64,000 nt of DNA. It comes from HGM04593 sp045631905 (lineage in GTDB: Bacteria > Bacteroidota > Bacteroidia > Bacteroidales > Bacteroidaceae). A program made the translations under genes and the position numbers. Where the stretch lies: positions 1 to 64,000 of the forward strand of contig JAZQVO010000029.1 of the NCBI GenBank assembly GCA_045631905.1, read 5' to 3'. This document shows positions 8,423-18,224 of this stretch, in pieces (position 1 is the first letter of the stretch; the number at the start of each line of letters is the position of its first letter). Below the pieces are notes generated by a model. It did no database searches, had not been told where the DNA came from, and saw nothing but the letters and a program-made list of their open reading frames with translations.

Positions 8423-11044
8423 CTATTTTACTATTTTCTTTATTTCGTTCAGTTTGTTGAGAGCCTCCAAAGGAGTAAGGTTGTTTATATCTATTCCAAG
8501 AATCTCGTCGCGCACCTGCGAGAGTACAGGGTCGTCGAGCTGGAAGAAATTAAGTTGCAACCCCTCGCGACTATCGGCAATATCGGTTGTGGGAGCACTC
8601 TTTATGTCACCTCGATTATCGTTGGCCTCGAGCTTGGCAAGTATCTGTTCCGAGCGTTTCACAATACTTTTGGGCATACCGGCCAGCTTTGCTACATGAA
8701 TACCAAACGAGTGCTCGCTGCCACCAGGCATGAGCTTGCGCAAGAATATCACCCTGCCATCAATTTCGCGCACCGATACATTAAAATTCTTTATACGCGG
8801 GAAGCTCTTTTCCATCTCGTTAAGTTCGTGATAGTGAGTAGCAAAAAGAGTACGTGCCCTGCCGTTTGAATATTCGTGTATATGTTCAACTATCGCCCAT
8901 GCGATAGACATACCATCGTAGGTAGATGTTCCACGACCAAGCTCGTCGAAGAGCACAAGACTGCGCCCCGAAAGGTTGTTAAGTATATTTGCCGCCTCAG
9001 TCATCTCTACCATAAAGGTTGATTCTCCGGCCGATATATTATCGCTTGCACCCACACGGGTGAATATCTTATCGACAAGGCCTATGTGAGCACTATCGGC
9101 AGGCACAAAACAACCTATCTGCGCAAGCAGGGTTATGAGAGCTGTTTGGCGCAAGAGTGCCGATTTACCGGCCATATTGGGACCTGTGACAATTATTATC
9201 TGCTGTTTTTCGGTGTCGAGATAGAGGTCGTTGGGTATATAACTCTCCCCTACCGCCATCTGACGCTCTATCACAGGGTGTCGCCCCTGCTTGATGTCGA
9301 GCACATTATCTTCGCTTATTACAGGACGGATATATTTAAAAGCACGCGACACGTTGGTAAACGACAAAAGTGTGTCGAGCCTTGCAAGTAGTGTGGCATC
9401 GAGCTGTATCGAAGGAATATACGATGCAAGGTCGGTCACAAGCTCATTATAAATGCGTGTTTCGAGAGAGAGAATTTTCTCTTCGGCACCGAGAATTTTC
9501 TCTTCATACTCTTTAAGTTCCTGTGTAATATAACGTTCGGCGTTTACAAGTGTTTGTTTTCTTATCCACTCTTGCGGGACAGAATCCTTATAAGTGTTAC
9601 GCACCTCGATGTAGTAACCAAAGACGTTGTTGAACGATATTTTTAGGCTGGGGATACCTGTGCGCTCACTCTCACGCTGTTGTAATTGCATGAGGTAATC
9701 TTTCCCGTTGTAGGCTATTGCACGCAGTTCGTCGAGTTGTTCGTTCACACCGTCGGCCACTACTCCACCCTTATTGAGTAAAAGAGGCGGTTCGGGAACA
9801 ATTTCACGAGCTATACGGTCGCGTATGTCGGAACAACAATCGAGCTTGGCACCTATATTTTTTATAGCTTCGTTCGACGACCCCTCACAAGCCTTTTTTA
9901 TGGGCTCCACCGCCTGTAATGCAAGTTTCAACTGCACAAGCTCACGCGGGGAGACACGCCCGGCCGCCACCTTCGATATTATGCGTTCAAGGTCGCCTAT
10001 CATGTGAAGTTGTTCTTCGACAAGCTCGCGGAACGAAGGCTCACGAAAATAGTACTCAACAATGTCGAGACGCTCCTCGATGGGCCTTTTATCCTTCAAA
10101 GGGAACACAAGCCATCTCTTTAAAAGGCGTGCACCCATGGCGGTAATTGTTTTATCTATAACGGAGAGAAGCGAAGAACCGCCGTCGTGCATACTGCCGA
10201 GAAGCTCGAGACTGCGAATAGTAAATTTGTCGAGCCTCACGTAACGCTCCTCCTCTATGCGCGAAATATTTCGAATGTGAGAAATTTGTGTGTGCAATGT
10301 AACACCAAGATAGTGCAACACAGCACCGGCAGCTATAATACCGCTTTGTAAATGGCTTATACCAAAGCCTTTGAGATTCCTTGTTTCGAAATGTTTTGTA
10401 AGTTTATCGTTAGCAAATTCCGAAGTAAAAACCCAGTCGTCGAGCTCAAATACAAGATATTTATTACCGAAACACTCCTCGAAACGGCTTTTGTTGCCAC
10501 GCTCGAAAAGCACCTCCTTGGGGTTGAAGTTAATGAGAAGTTTTTCTATATAATCGTATGTGCCCTCGGCTACAAGAAACTCACCGGTTGAGATATCGAG
10601 AAAAGAGACACCGCACATGGGCTTTCCAAAGTGTACGGCAGCAAGAAAATTATTCTCCTTGTAGTTGAGAATATTATCGTTTATAGATACGCCGGGTGTC
10701 ACAAGCTCTGTTATTCCACGCTTAACAAGTTTTTTTGTCATCTTGGGATCTTCGAGCTGGTCGCATATCGCAACACGCTTACCTGCCCTCACAAGCTTGG
10801 GAAGATATGTGTCGAGCGCATGAAACGGGAAACCGGCCATCTCGATAGCTTGCGCGGCAGGGTTTTTACCGTTTGAACGCTTTGTGAGTGTTATTCCTAA
10901 AATTTCCGATGCAACAACAGCGTCGGAGCAATATGTTTCGTAAAAGTCGCCACAACGGAAAAGAAGCACAGCGTCGGGGTGCTTGGCTTTAAGCTCCAAA
11001 AACTGACGCATCATAGGGGTTACGGCTGTATCTTTTTCACTCAT
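8423..11044 (-). CDS. mutS: DNA mismatch repair protein MutS
   Basis: Mismatch-recognition ATPase of 873 residues from the ATG at 11044. Domain I contains the mismatch-wedge region VLLFRCGDFYETYCSDA, in which FYE is the conserved Phe-x-Glu. Later come the core and clamp domains, then the ATPase domain with Walker A GPNMAGKS, FMVEMTEAANIL, and Walker B LVLFDELGRGTSTYDG. The reading frame stays open 38 codons further upstream, but those residues are lysine-rich and hydrophobic, unlike the family, and would cover the -7 box; I therefore chose the internal start. It is the only long gene on the left arm running in the replication direction away from the candidate origin. Confidence 0.97.
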   Translation of the reverse strand: MSEKDTAVTPMMRQFLELKAKHPDAVLLFRCGDFYETYCSDAVVASEILGITLTKRSNGKNPAAQAIEMAGFPFHALDTYLPKLVRAGKRVAICDQLEDPKMTKKLVKRGITELVTPGVSINDNILNYKENNFLAAVHFGKPMCGVSFLDISTGEFLVAEGTYDYIEKLLINFNPKEVLFERGNKSRFEECFGNKYLVFELDDWVFTSEFANDKLTKHFETRNLKGFGISHLQSGIIAAGAVLHYLGVTLHTQISHIRNISRIEEERYVRLDKFTIRSLELLGSMHDGGSSLLSVIDKTITAMGARLLKRWLVFPLKDKRPIEERLDIVEYYFREPSFRELVEEQLHMIGDLERIISKVAAGRVSPRELVQLKLALQAVEPIKKACEGSSNEAIKNIGAKLDCCSDIRDRIAREIVPEPPLLLNKGGVVADGVNEQLDELRAIAYNGKDYLMQLQQRESERTGIPSLKISFNNVFGYYIEVRNTYKDSVPQEWIRKQTLVNAERYITQELKEYEEKILGAEEKILSLETRIYNELVTDLASYIPSIQLDATLLARLDTLLSFTNVSRAFKYIRPVISEDNVLDIKQGRHPVIERQMAVGESYIPNDLYLDTEKQQIIIVTGPNMAGKSALLRQTALITLLAQIGCFVPADSAHIGLVDKIFTRVGASDNISAGESTFMVEMTEAANILNNLSGRSLVLFDELGRGTSTYDGMSIAWAIVEHIHEYSNGRARTLFATHYHELNEMEKSFPRIKNFNVSVREIDGRVIFLRKLMPGGSEHSFGIHVAKLAGMPKSIVKRSEQILAKLEANDNRGDIKSAPTTDIADSREGLQLNFFQLDDPVLSQVRDEILGIDINNLTPLEALNKLNEIKKIVK

Positions 11045-11077
11045 CTTATTTTTATTACTTTTCAAATTATTAAGACG

Positions 11078-11085
11078 CGAAGATA
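11078..11085 (-). promoter_or_regulatory. -7-like box for mutS
   Basis: Minus-strand TATCTTCG, one base off TAnnTTTG, 34 bp upstream of the chosen mutS start. The same octamer followed by CG occurs before dapB and purH. No TTTG -33 is visible. Confidence 0.45.
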
Positions 11086-11179
11086 ACTTTTTTTTACCGA
11101 AAAAGCGGGTATCAAAAACAAAAAAGGATAATAAAAGACAAATTCTTTTCACAAACACCCAAAAACTCCATTTTTTATT

Positions 11180-11187
11180 TATTTTTG
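11180..11187 (+). promoter_or_regulatory. -7 box for leuS
   Basis: TATTTTTG followed by C, 68 bp before leuS, fits the TAnnTTTG consensus. No TTTG lies at the -33 position. The divergent mutS box is about 95 bp away. Confidence 0.5.
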
Positions 11188-11254
11188 CACGTTATTACAT
11201 CTACTATGTAGATAGTAATACAATTTTAAGCGAAAAATATAAACAAAAAATAAA

Positions 11255-14083
11255 ATGGGATACAATTTTAACGAGATTGAACAAAAGTGGCAACAGCGAT
11301 GGAAAGATAATAAAACCTATCGCGTAGTGGAGAATGAAAATAAAGAAAAATACTATGTGCTTAACATGTTTCCTTACCCCTCGGGAGCAGGACTACATGT
11401 GGGACACCCCCTTGGATATATTGCATCGGATATTTATGCACGTTTCAAACGCTTGCAAGGTTTTAACGTACTCAACCCCATGGGTTACGATGCTTATGGC
11501 TTGCCTGCCGAGCAGTATGCCATACAAACAGGACAACACCCTGCAATTACAACAGAGCAGAATATTAAACGCTACCGCGAACAACTCGACAAGATAGGTT
11601 TCAGCTTCGACTGGGACCGTGAGATAAGAACATGTGAGCCCGAATATTATCACTGGACACAGTGGGCATTCATCAAGATGTTCAACCACTATTACGACAA
11701 CGATGCAAAATGCAGTAAACCCATCGACGAGCTCATTGAAAAATTGAGCAAAGAGGGTAGCGCAAATATTAATGCCGCCTGCACCGAAGAGGTTAATATA
11801 TCGGCTGCCGAGTGGAACGCCATGAACGAGAAAGAGCAACAAGAGCTTCTCATGAACTGGCGTATAGCTTTCATAAGCGAAACCATGGTAAACTGGTGCC
11901 CCAAATTGGGTACCGTGCTTGCTAACGACGAGGTTGTAGATGGTGTTTCGGAGCGTGGCGGTTACCCTGTTATACAAAAGAAGATGAAACAGTGGTGCCT
12001 GCGAGTGTCGGCCTACGCACAGCGTCTGCTCGATGGCATGGAGACCATAGACTGGACCGACTCGCTCAAAGAATCGCAACGCAACTGGATAGGTCGTAGC
12101 GAGGGTACCGAGATGCAGTTCCGCATTAAAGAGAGCGACATAGAATTTACAATCTTCACCACACGTGCCGACACAGTGTTTGGTGTAACCTTCATGGTAC
12201 TTGCACCCGAAAGTGAACTTGTGGCACAAATAACCACCCCCGAACAAAAAGAGGCTGTAAACGAATACCTCGACCGCACCAAAAAACGTACAGAGCGCGA
12301 GCGCATGATTGACCGCACCGTAACAGGTGTGTTCACCGGTTCTTATGCCGTGAACCCTCTCACAGGCGAGGATATACCTGTATGGGTTAGCGACTATGTT
12401 CTTGCCGGCTACGGAACGGGAGCAATTATGGCCGTTCCTGCACACGACAGCCGTGACTATGCTTTTGCAAAACATTTTGGCATAGAGATACGTCCACTCA
12501 TCGAGGGTTGCGACGTGAGCGAAGAGAGCTTCGACGCAAAAGAGGGTATAATGACCAACTCACCCGTTGCAAAATTTGCCGACTGCAAGCTCAACCTCAA
12601 CGGACTCACAGTGAAAGAGGCCATCGCAGCCACCAAACAATATGTTACCGAAAACAAACTCGGCCGTGTAAAGGTTAATTACCGCTTGCGCGATGCAATA
12701 TTCAGCCGTCAGCGTTACTGGGGTGAACCTTTCCCCATCTACTACAAAAACGGTATCCCCACACCCATACCCGAAGAGTGTCTACCCCTTCAACTACCCG
12801 ATGTAGAGAAATTCCTCCCCACAGAGAGCGGAGAACCCCCGTTGGGACACGTTAAGATGTGGGCTTGGGATACAATAAATAATTGTGTAGCAAGCAAAGA
12901 CAACCTCGATAACGAAACTATATTCCCCTTGGAGCTTAACACAATGCCCGGCTTTGCAGGTTCAAGCGCATACTACCTGCGTTACATGGACCCCCGCAAC
13001 AACAAAGCACTTGTTTCGCAGGAGGCCGACAAATATTGGCAGAATGTAGACCTTTACGTGGGTGGTAGCGAGCATGCCACAGGCCACCTTATATACTCAC
13101 GTTTCTGGAATATGTTCCTTTTCGATATAGGAGCAAGCATTAAACAAGAACCCTTCCAGAAGCTCGTAAACCAAGGTATGATTCAGGGACGAAGTAACTT
13201 TGTATATCGTATAAAGGATACCAACACATTTGTATCGCTTAACCTGATAAAAGATTATGAGGTAACAAAATTACATGTCGATGTAAACATTGTATCGAAC
13301 GATATTCTCAACACCGAGGCCTTCCGTGCATGGCGTCCCGAGTTTGCCGATGCCGAATTTATACTCGAAGATGGAAAATATGTATGCGGTTGGGCTATCG
13401 AGAAGATGAGCAAGACCATGCATAATGTGGTGAACCCCGATATTATTGTAGAAAAATATGGAGCCGACACACTACGTTTGTACGAAATGTTCCTCGGCCC
13501 GGTAGAGCAGTCTAAACCTTGGGATACCAACGGTATAGATGGTTGCCACCGTTTCTTGCGTAAATTCTGGGGACTCTTCTTCGACAAGAACGATAACTAC
13601 ATCGTGAGAGACGAACCCGCTACAAAAGAGGAACTTAAATCGCTACACAAACTCATTAAAAAGACAACCGAGGATATACCCGCATTCTCATACAACACAG
13701 CAGTGAGTGCATTCATGATATGTACAAACGAGTTGAGCACACTCAAATGCAACAAAAAAGAGATACTCGAAAAATTTGTTGTACTGCTTGCACCCTTTGC
13801 ACCCCACATCTGCGAAGAGCTATGGGAGAAACTCGGTAACACAACAACCGTGTGCGATGCAGAGTGGCCCGCCTTCAACCCCGAATATTTGAAAGAAGAT
13901 ACCATAAAATACACAATTTCTTTCAACGGAAAAGCACGTTTCAACATGGAATTTGCAGCCAACGCATCAAATGCCGATATAGAAAAAGCTGTTCTTGCCA
14001 ACGAAAACAGCCAAAAATATATCGACGGTAAACCTATAAAAAAAGTAATCATTGTGCAGAAAATTGTTAATGTGGTAATTTAA
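11255..14083 (+). CDS. leuS: Leucyl-tRNA synthetase
   Basis: Class I synthetase that charges tRNA-Leu and edits mischarged norvaline and isoleucine. The HIGH motif reads HVGHPLGY (about residues 48-55), the editing domain contains FTTRADTVFGVTFMVLAPE, and the KMSKS loop is KMSKTMHN near residue 717. At 942 residues it is about 80 longer than the E. coli enzyme. Extra material lies at about 149-202 (acidic, DNDAKCSKPIDELI onward) and just before the KMSKS loop (about 645-712, after GMIQGRSNFVYRI). Both are in frame and are probably lineage insertions. It is a single gene, with its own -7 box at 11180. Confidence 0.98.
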   Translation: MGYNFNEIEQKWQQRWKDNKTYRVVENENKEKYYVLNMFPYPSGAGLHVGHPLGYIASDIYARFKRLQGFNVLNPMGYDAYGLPAEQYAIQTGQHPAITTEQNIKRYREQLDKIGFSFDWDREIRTCEPEYYHWTQWAFIKMFNHYYDNDAKCSKPIDELIEKLSKEGSANINAACTEEVNISAAEWNAMNEKEQQELLMNWRIAFISETMVNWCPKLGTVLANDEVVDGVSERGGYPVIQKKMKQWCLRVSAYAQRLLDGMETIDWTDSLKESQRNWIGRSEGTEMQFRIKESDIEFTIFTTRADTVFGVTFMVLAPESELVAQITTPEQKEAVNEYLDRTKKRTERERMIDRTVTGVFTGSYAVNPLTGEDIPVWVSDYVLAGYGTGAIMAVPAHDSRDYAFAKHFGIEIRPLIEGCDVSEESFDAKEGIMTNSPVAKFADCKLNLNGLTVKEAIAATKQYVTENKLGRVKVNYRLRDAIFSRQRYWGEPFPIYYKNGIPTPIPEECLPLQLPDVEKFLPTESGEPPLGHVKMWAWDTINNCVASKDNLDNETIFPLELNTMPGFAGSSAYYLRYMDPRNNKALVSQEADKYWQNVDLYVGGSEHATGHLIYSRFWNMFLFDIGASIKQEPFQKLVNQGMIQGRSNFVYRIKDTNTFVSLNLIKDYEVTKLHVDVNIVSNDILNTEAFRAWRPEFADAEFILEDGKYVCGWAIEKMSKTMHNVVNPDIIVEKYGADTLRLYEMFLGPVEQSKPWDTNGIDGCHRFLRKFWGLFFDKNDNYIVRDEPATKEELKSLHKLIKKTTEDIPAFSYNTAVSAFMICTNELSTLKCNKKEILEKFVVLLAPFAPHICEELWEKLGNTTTVCDAEWPAFNPEYLKEDTIKYTISFNGKARFNMEFAANASNADIEKAVLANENSQKYIDGKPIKKVIIVQKIVNVVI

Positions 14084-14142
14084 AACCATAAAAACAGGCA
14101 GTTTATTAATGTGGTAATAACAATCCCCTAAAACAAAAAGTT

Positions 14143-15123
14143 ATGTCAAAACGCTTTATTCCCAAACCTTCGATAATGGAGGAGGTTAAGAATTATTTCA
14201 TGATTACTCTGGGACTTATGACATATGCGATAGCTTGGAACTTTTTCATGGCTCCCTATCAGTTCGTAACAGGTGGTATTACAGGTATCGGTGCCATTGT
14301 GCAATATACAAGCGGTACTCCCATGCAATATACCTATTTTGCAATAAACGCCGTGCTCATTGTTATAGCAATATGGCAACTTGGTCTTAAATTTTGTATT
14401 AAGACCATATATGCCATATTTGTCATGACAATGTTCCTCGAACTGTTCCAAAATATATTCGAGGTTTACCCTAACGCCTATATTATATTAGGCCCCGACA
14501 AACAGCTCGAAGCATGTATAGTGGGCTCTATATTTACAGGTATAGGTATTGCACTGTGTTTCCTGCACAACGGAAGCACAGGAGGAGTTGATATTATTGC
14601 TGCCATAGTAAACAAATACAAAGATGTAAGCTTCGGCCGTGCCATGCTTTATGTCGATGCAATGATTATTACGAGCAGTTTCTTTATAATTCCAACTCCC
14701 GACGTGGCTATGAGCCTGCAAAAGGTATTCTACGGCTATATAACACTTGTTATTGTAAATATTTCGCTCGACTATGTAGTGAACAGCAACCGTCAGATGG
14801 TGCAGTTCTTTATATTCTCGAACAAATACGATGAGATAGGTTACTACATAACACGACAACTTAACCGTGGTGTCACCCTGTTAAACTCCATAGGTTTTTA
14901 CTCAAAAAAAGAGGGAAAAGTTATTACCACACTGATACGTGCCAACCAGTCGAATACACTATTCAGCATGGTTAAGCAAATAGACCCTAATGCTCTTATA
15001 TCGCAAAGCAAGGTTATGGGAGTGTATGGTAACGGATTCGACAAAATAAAGGCTAAGAGTATCAAACTGCAAGAGGCCGATTTTGACAAATTTGAAAACA
15101 AAGAAAACACCGAAGGAAAATGA
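14143..15123 (+). CDS. YitT family membrane protein (DUF161/DUF2179)
   Basis: A 326-residue inner-membrane protein of unknown function. The first about 210 residues hold five or six hydrophobic helices with the family signature FMAPYQFVTGGITGIGAIVQY and a second glycine-rich loop LHNGSTGGVDIIAAIVNKY. The last about 100 residues are the soluble DUF2179 domain (VQFFIFSNKYDEIGYYITRQLNRGVTLL is its start). It overlaps rdgB by 4 bp (ATGA), so it belongs to the yitT-rdgB-porZ unit. Length and domain order are normal for YitT proteins. Transported substrate, if any, is not known. Confidence 0.9.
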   Translation: MSKRFIPKPSIMEEVKNYFMITLGLMTYAIAWNFFMAPYQFVTGGITGIGAIVQYTSGTPMQYTYFAINAVLIVIAIWQLGLKFCIKTIYAIFVMTMFLELFQNIFEVYPNAYIILGPDKQLEACIVGSIFTGIGIALCFLHNGSTGGVDIIAAIVNKYKDVSFGRAMLYVDAMIITSSFFIIPTPDVAMSLQKVFYGYITLVIVNISLDYVVNSNRQMVQFFIFSNKYDEIGYYITRQLNRGVTLLNSIGFYSKKEGKVITTLIRANQSNTLFSMVKQIDPNALISQSKVMGVYGNGFDKIKAKSIKLQEADFDKFENKENTEGK

Positions 15124-15698
15124 AGCTGGTTTTTGCCACAAACAACAAACATAAATTACAGGAAGTAAGAGATATTTTAGGGAGTAGGGTAGAGGTGCTG
15201 TCGCTGAACGATATAAATTGTCACGACGATATACCCGAAACAGGCTCTACACTCGAAGAGAATGCTCTTATTAAAGCACGCTGGATAAGCAACAAATACC
15301 ACTGTAACTGCTTTGCCGATGACACCGGGCTCGAGGTAACAGCATTAAACGGTGCACCGGGGGTATATTCGGCACGTTACGCAGGCGAAGAGTGCGACTC
15401 ACAAGCCAACATGGAGAAATTGTTGCAAAATTTAACAGGAAAAACCGACAGAAGCGCACAATTTCGCACAGTTATAGCGTTAATAATAGACGGGGAGGAG
15501 TTACTCTTCGATGGAATTGTAAAAGGCTCAATATCGAACAAAAAGAGGGGTGATTCGGGCTTCGGATACGACCCTATATTTATTCCCGAAGGTTACGAAG
15601 AGAGTTTTGCGCAAATGGGCAACGAGGAGAAGAACAGCATAAGCCACCGTTTCCGTGCGACAGAAAAAATTAGTAAATACCTGAACGAAAAAGAATGA
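15120..15698 (+). CDS. rdgB: Non-canonical purine NTP pyrophosphatase, RdgB/HAM1
   Basis: Hydrolyses dITP, ITP and XTP to monophosphates and so keeps deaminated purines out of nucleic acids. It has 192 residues. The N-terminal nucleotide-binding signature is LVFATNNKHKLQEVRDIL; FADDTGLEVTALNGAPGVYSARYAG is the catalytic region with the general-base aspartate; the C-terminal base-binding motif is ISHRFRA. Its start overlaps the yitT stop and its stop overlaps the porZ start (ATGA each time), so the three genes are translationally coupled. No relation of function between the three is obvious. Confidence 0.96.
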   Translation: MKLVFATNNKHKLQEVRDILGSRVEVLSLNDINCHDDIPETGSTLEENALIKARWISNKYHCNCFADDTGLEVTALNGAPGVYSARYAGEECDSQANMEKLLQNLTGKTDRSAQFRTVIALIIDGEELLFDGIVKGSISNKKRGDSGFGYDPIFIPEGYEESFAQMGNEEKNSISHRFRATEKISKYLNEKE

Positions 15699-18001
15699 TT
15701 AAGAAAATTTTTGCACTATTAGCTGTTCTGCTTTTGTCGTTAAACATAAAAGCAGGTATCGGTGATTGGAACATACATACATCTTACTGCGAAACAACAT
15801 ATTGTCAAGTTGTTGGCAACAAGATATATGTGCTTGCGTCCGGGGCTCTCTTCTCATATAATAAAGAAGATGGCGAGGTTTATGTTTACGACAATATAAA
15901 CGAACTCAACGACACGAACATCACCCATATTGCATATTGCAAAAATATCGATGCACTTGTTATTGTATACAAAAACGCAAATATAGACCTTCTCTATTCA
16001 AATGGTGAGGTTTATAATATTTCGGACTTTAAAAACAAGATTCTCCCAAGCAAAATAATAAACAGCATCAACATAGAGGAGAGCACATTGTACATGAGCA
16101 CAAGTTTTGGTGTCGTGGTGCTGAATCTCGAAAAACATGAGTTTACAAACACATATAACCTTAAACTTGATACATTCTGTTCTTATGTGAAAGATAATTT
16201 TCTGTACATAGGAACAGAGAAGGGTATGTACAAAGGCTCGTTAAACGATAACCTGCTTGACTTTTCTAAGTGGGTTAAAATAAGAGATTCAAAAGCTGTT
16301 GCTTTGAACGAGACCGATAATCAACTGCTTTATGTAGTGGACAAAGCCGGTGCGTTCCTGTTAATGGAGAACTTGGAGATTAAACCCTTAGACACAAACT
16401 CCAAGGCATTCAAATTCTTGTATAAAGAGGGTGATAAAATTTATCTCGGGTGGGAAAACAAACTCACAATAATAGAGCAAGATGCCTCGTTACAAACATA
16501 CGCAGTAACGCAAGGTACAAACTTCCTTGCTGTCGATGGTAACACATTTTGGAGCTGTAAAGGTATAAAAGGTTTGGTAGAGAGCAGAATATCGAACAAT
16601 ACACTTACCGACGGAGAGAATTACATACAACCCAACAGCCCTGTGCGCAATAATTGTGAGTTTATGAAATTCATAAACGACGAAAAATTATTGGTTGCAG
16701 GCGGAACACTCAACTACTTCGATATCACATTCATACCCGGAACCGTTATGGAGTATAACTATTCCGAAGGAAAGTGGTATAATTTTAGGGAGGATAACAT
16801 TAAAGATTTCACAGGGGTAAAATATGTAAATGTATGCTCGGTCGATGAAGACCCCACCGAGGAGGGGCACTACTTTGCAGGCTCTTTCGGTCAAGGCCTG
16901 TACGAGTTTCGCAACAGAGAGATTGTGGCACATTACAACCACAAGAACAGCCCTCTGCAAAGCCCTGTATCGCTCAGCAACCCATCTGTCGTAAATTACA
17001 TACGTGTTCCAAAAGTTGAGTTCGACAACCAAGGAAACTTGTGGATAGTAAATACCCATGTAGAGGATATTGTAAAGGTGCTGAAAAAAGATGGTACTTG
17101 GTTATCGCTGAAATATGATGATATTGCAGGCTTCGAAACCGTTTCGGACATATTCATCGACTCACGCGGTTGGTTGTGGGCTGTATCGACACAAGGTGAC
17201 CCCGGTCTCTTCTGTGCCCAGATGAATAACACACCATTTGACACAAGCGACGACAAAACAAAAACGTGGCTCAATAATATAACCAACCAAGATGGTACAA
17301 ACTACACCATATACACGGTATTCTGTGCAATAGAAGATAAACAGGGAGAAATATGGGTGGGTACCGATAATGGCCTGTTTGTTATCAGAGATGCTAAAAA
17401 GTTCTTTAACGATGGTATATTCACACAAATAAAGGTTCCACGCAACGATGGTACAGGCCTTGCCGATTATCTGTTGAGCGGTACTGCCGTGTCGGTTATA
17501 AAAACCGATGGTGCCAACAGAAAGTGGATAGGTACAAAGAATAACGGAATATACCTTGTGAGTGCCGATGGTATTGAGATGATACACCACTTTACAAAAG
17601 AGAACTCTATTCTCCCGTCGAACAACATAACATCTATTGCGGTAAACGGAAAAAGCGGTGAGGTGTTTATTGGTACAGATGGTGGAATAGTAAGTTTCAT
17701 GAGTAACGCAACAGAGCCTGCAAAAGAACTTAACGAGGATAATGTGCATGCCTACCCAAACCCTGTGAGAGCCTCTTACAGCGGAAATATAACCATCACG
17801 GGTGTAACACACGACTGCGAGCTTAAAATCGTCGATGCAGCAGGATATTTGATTAACGAGGGGCACTCAACAGGTGGCAGTTATACATGGAACGGACGTA
17901 ATGCAAAAGGCGAAAAGGTTGCAAGCGGTGTCTATTATGTTCTTATGTACGACGAAAACGGCGACGAGAGCATAGCCACTAAAATTCTCATTACTCGCTG
18001 A
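15695..18001 (+). CDS. porZ: Type IX secretion system protein PorZ
   Basis: A 768-residue surface protein close to the length of PorZ from Porphyromonas gingivalis, where it is part of the attachment complex that joins T9SS cargo to lipopolysaccharide. A signal peptide (about 1-20) is followed by the PorZ N-terminal signature (IGDWNIHTSYCETTYC), two beta-propeller halves with repeated WIGTKNNGIYLV and IWVGTDNGLFVI blades (to about 680), and a C-terminal sorting domain with AYPNPVRASYSGNITI and ASGVYYVLMYDENG. The sorting domain means PorZ is itself carried by the T9SS. No other Por/Gld core gene is adjacent. The gene is cotranscribed with rdgB by position. Confidence 0.88.
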   Translation: MIKKIFALLAVLLLSLNIKAGIGDWNIHTSYCETTYCQVVGNKIYVLASGALFSYNKEDGEVYVYDNINELNDTNITHIAYCKNIDALVIVYKNANIDLLYSNGEVYNISDFKNKILPSKIINSINIEESTLYMSTSFGVVVLNLEKHEFTNTYNLKLDTFCSYVKDNFLYIGTEKGMYKGSLNDNLLDFSKWVKIRDSKAVALNETDNQLLYVVDKAGAFLLMENLEIKPLDTNSKAFKFLYKEGDKIYLGWENKLTIIEQDASLQTYAVTQGTNFLAVDGNTFWSCKGIKGLVESRISNNTLTDGENYIQPNSPVRNNCEFMKFINDEKLLVAGGTLNYFDITFIPGTVMEYNYSEGKWYNFREDNIKDFTGVKYVNVCSVDEDPTEEGHYFAGSFGQGLYEFRNREIVAHYNHKNSPLQSPVSLSNPSVVNYIRVPKVEFDNQGNLWIVNTHVEDIVKVLKKDGTWLSLKYDDIAGFETVSDIFIDSRGWLWAVSTQGDPGLFCAQMNNTPFDTSDDKTKTWLNNITNQDGTNYTIYTVFCAIEDKQGEIWVGTDNGLFVIRDAKKFFNDGIFTQIKVPRNDGTGLADYLLSGTAVSVIKTDGANRKWIGTKNNGIYLVSADGIEMIHHFTKENSILPSNNITSIAVNGKSGEVFIGTDGGIVSFMSNATEPAKELNEDNVHAYPNPVRASYSGNITITGVTHDCELKIVDAAGYLINEGHSTGGSYTWNGRNAKGEKVASGVYYVLMYDENGDESIATKILITR

Positions 18002-18026
18002 TATTATTTTTTTAAGATTTTATACC

Positions 18027-18057
18027 AAGGGATATGTCGCAAGGCATGTCCCTTTTT
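18027..18057 (+). terminator. Terminator after porZ
   Basis: AAGGGATATG (18027-18036) pairs with CATGTCCCTT (18045-18054) with one wobble pair and an 8-nt loop, followed by T. It separates the yitT-rdgB-porZ unit from the gene-free stretch. Confidence 0.75.
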
Positions 18058-18224
18058 ACATGTAAGCATCTATAAAGCATCAGGCGGCGAGTTTACACAC
18101 AAGTACTATTATTTGTATATTTAAAGCGAGCAAAGGCCTTAGAACGGTTTTTATAGAACGCTACCTTATATATATAAAAGAGTGCCTACTTGGTAGAACA
18201 ACCGGGCACCATAAAACACAGTTG

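Noticed and set aside
11045..11158. N-terminal extension of MutS by 38 codons
   Set aside because: The residues are not MutS-like, the segment contains the -7 box, and the usual N-terminus begins shortly after the ATG at 11044.
14067..14118. Direct repeat TTAATGTGGTAAT at 14067 and 14106, across the leuS stop
   Set aside because: Two 13-bp copies 39 bp apart probably reflect a small local duplication; no gene, hairpin or mobile element is associated.
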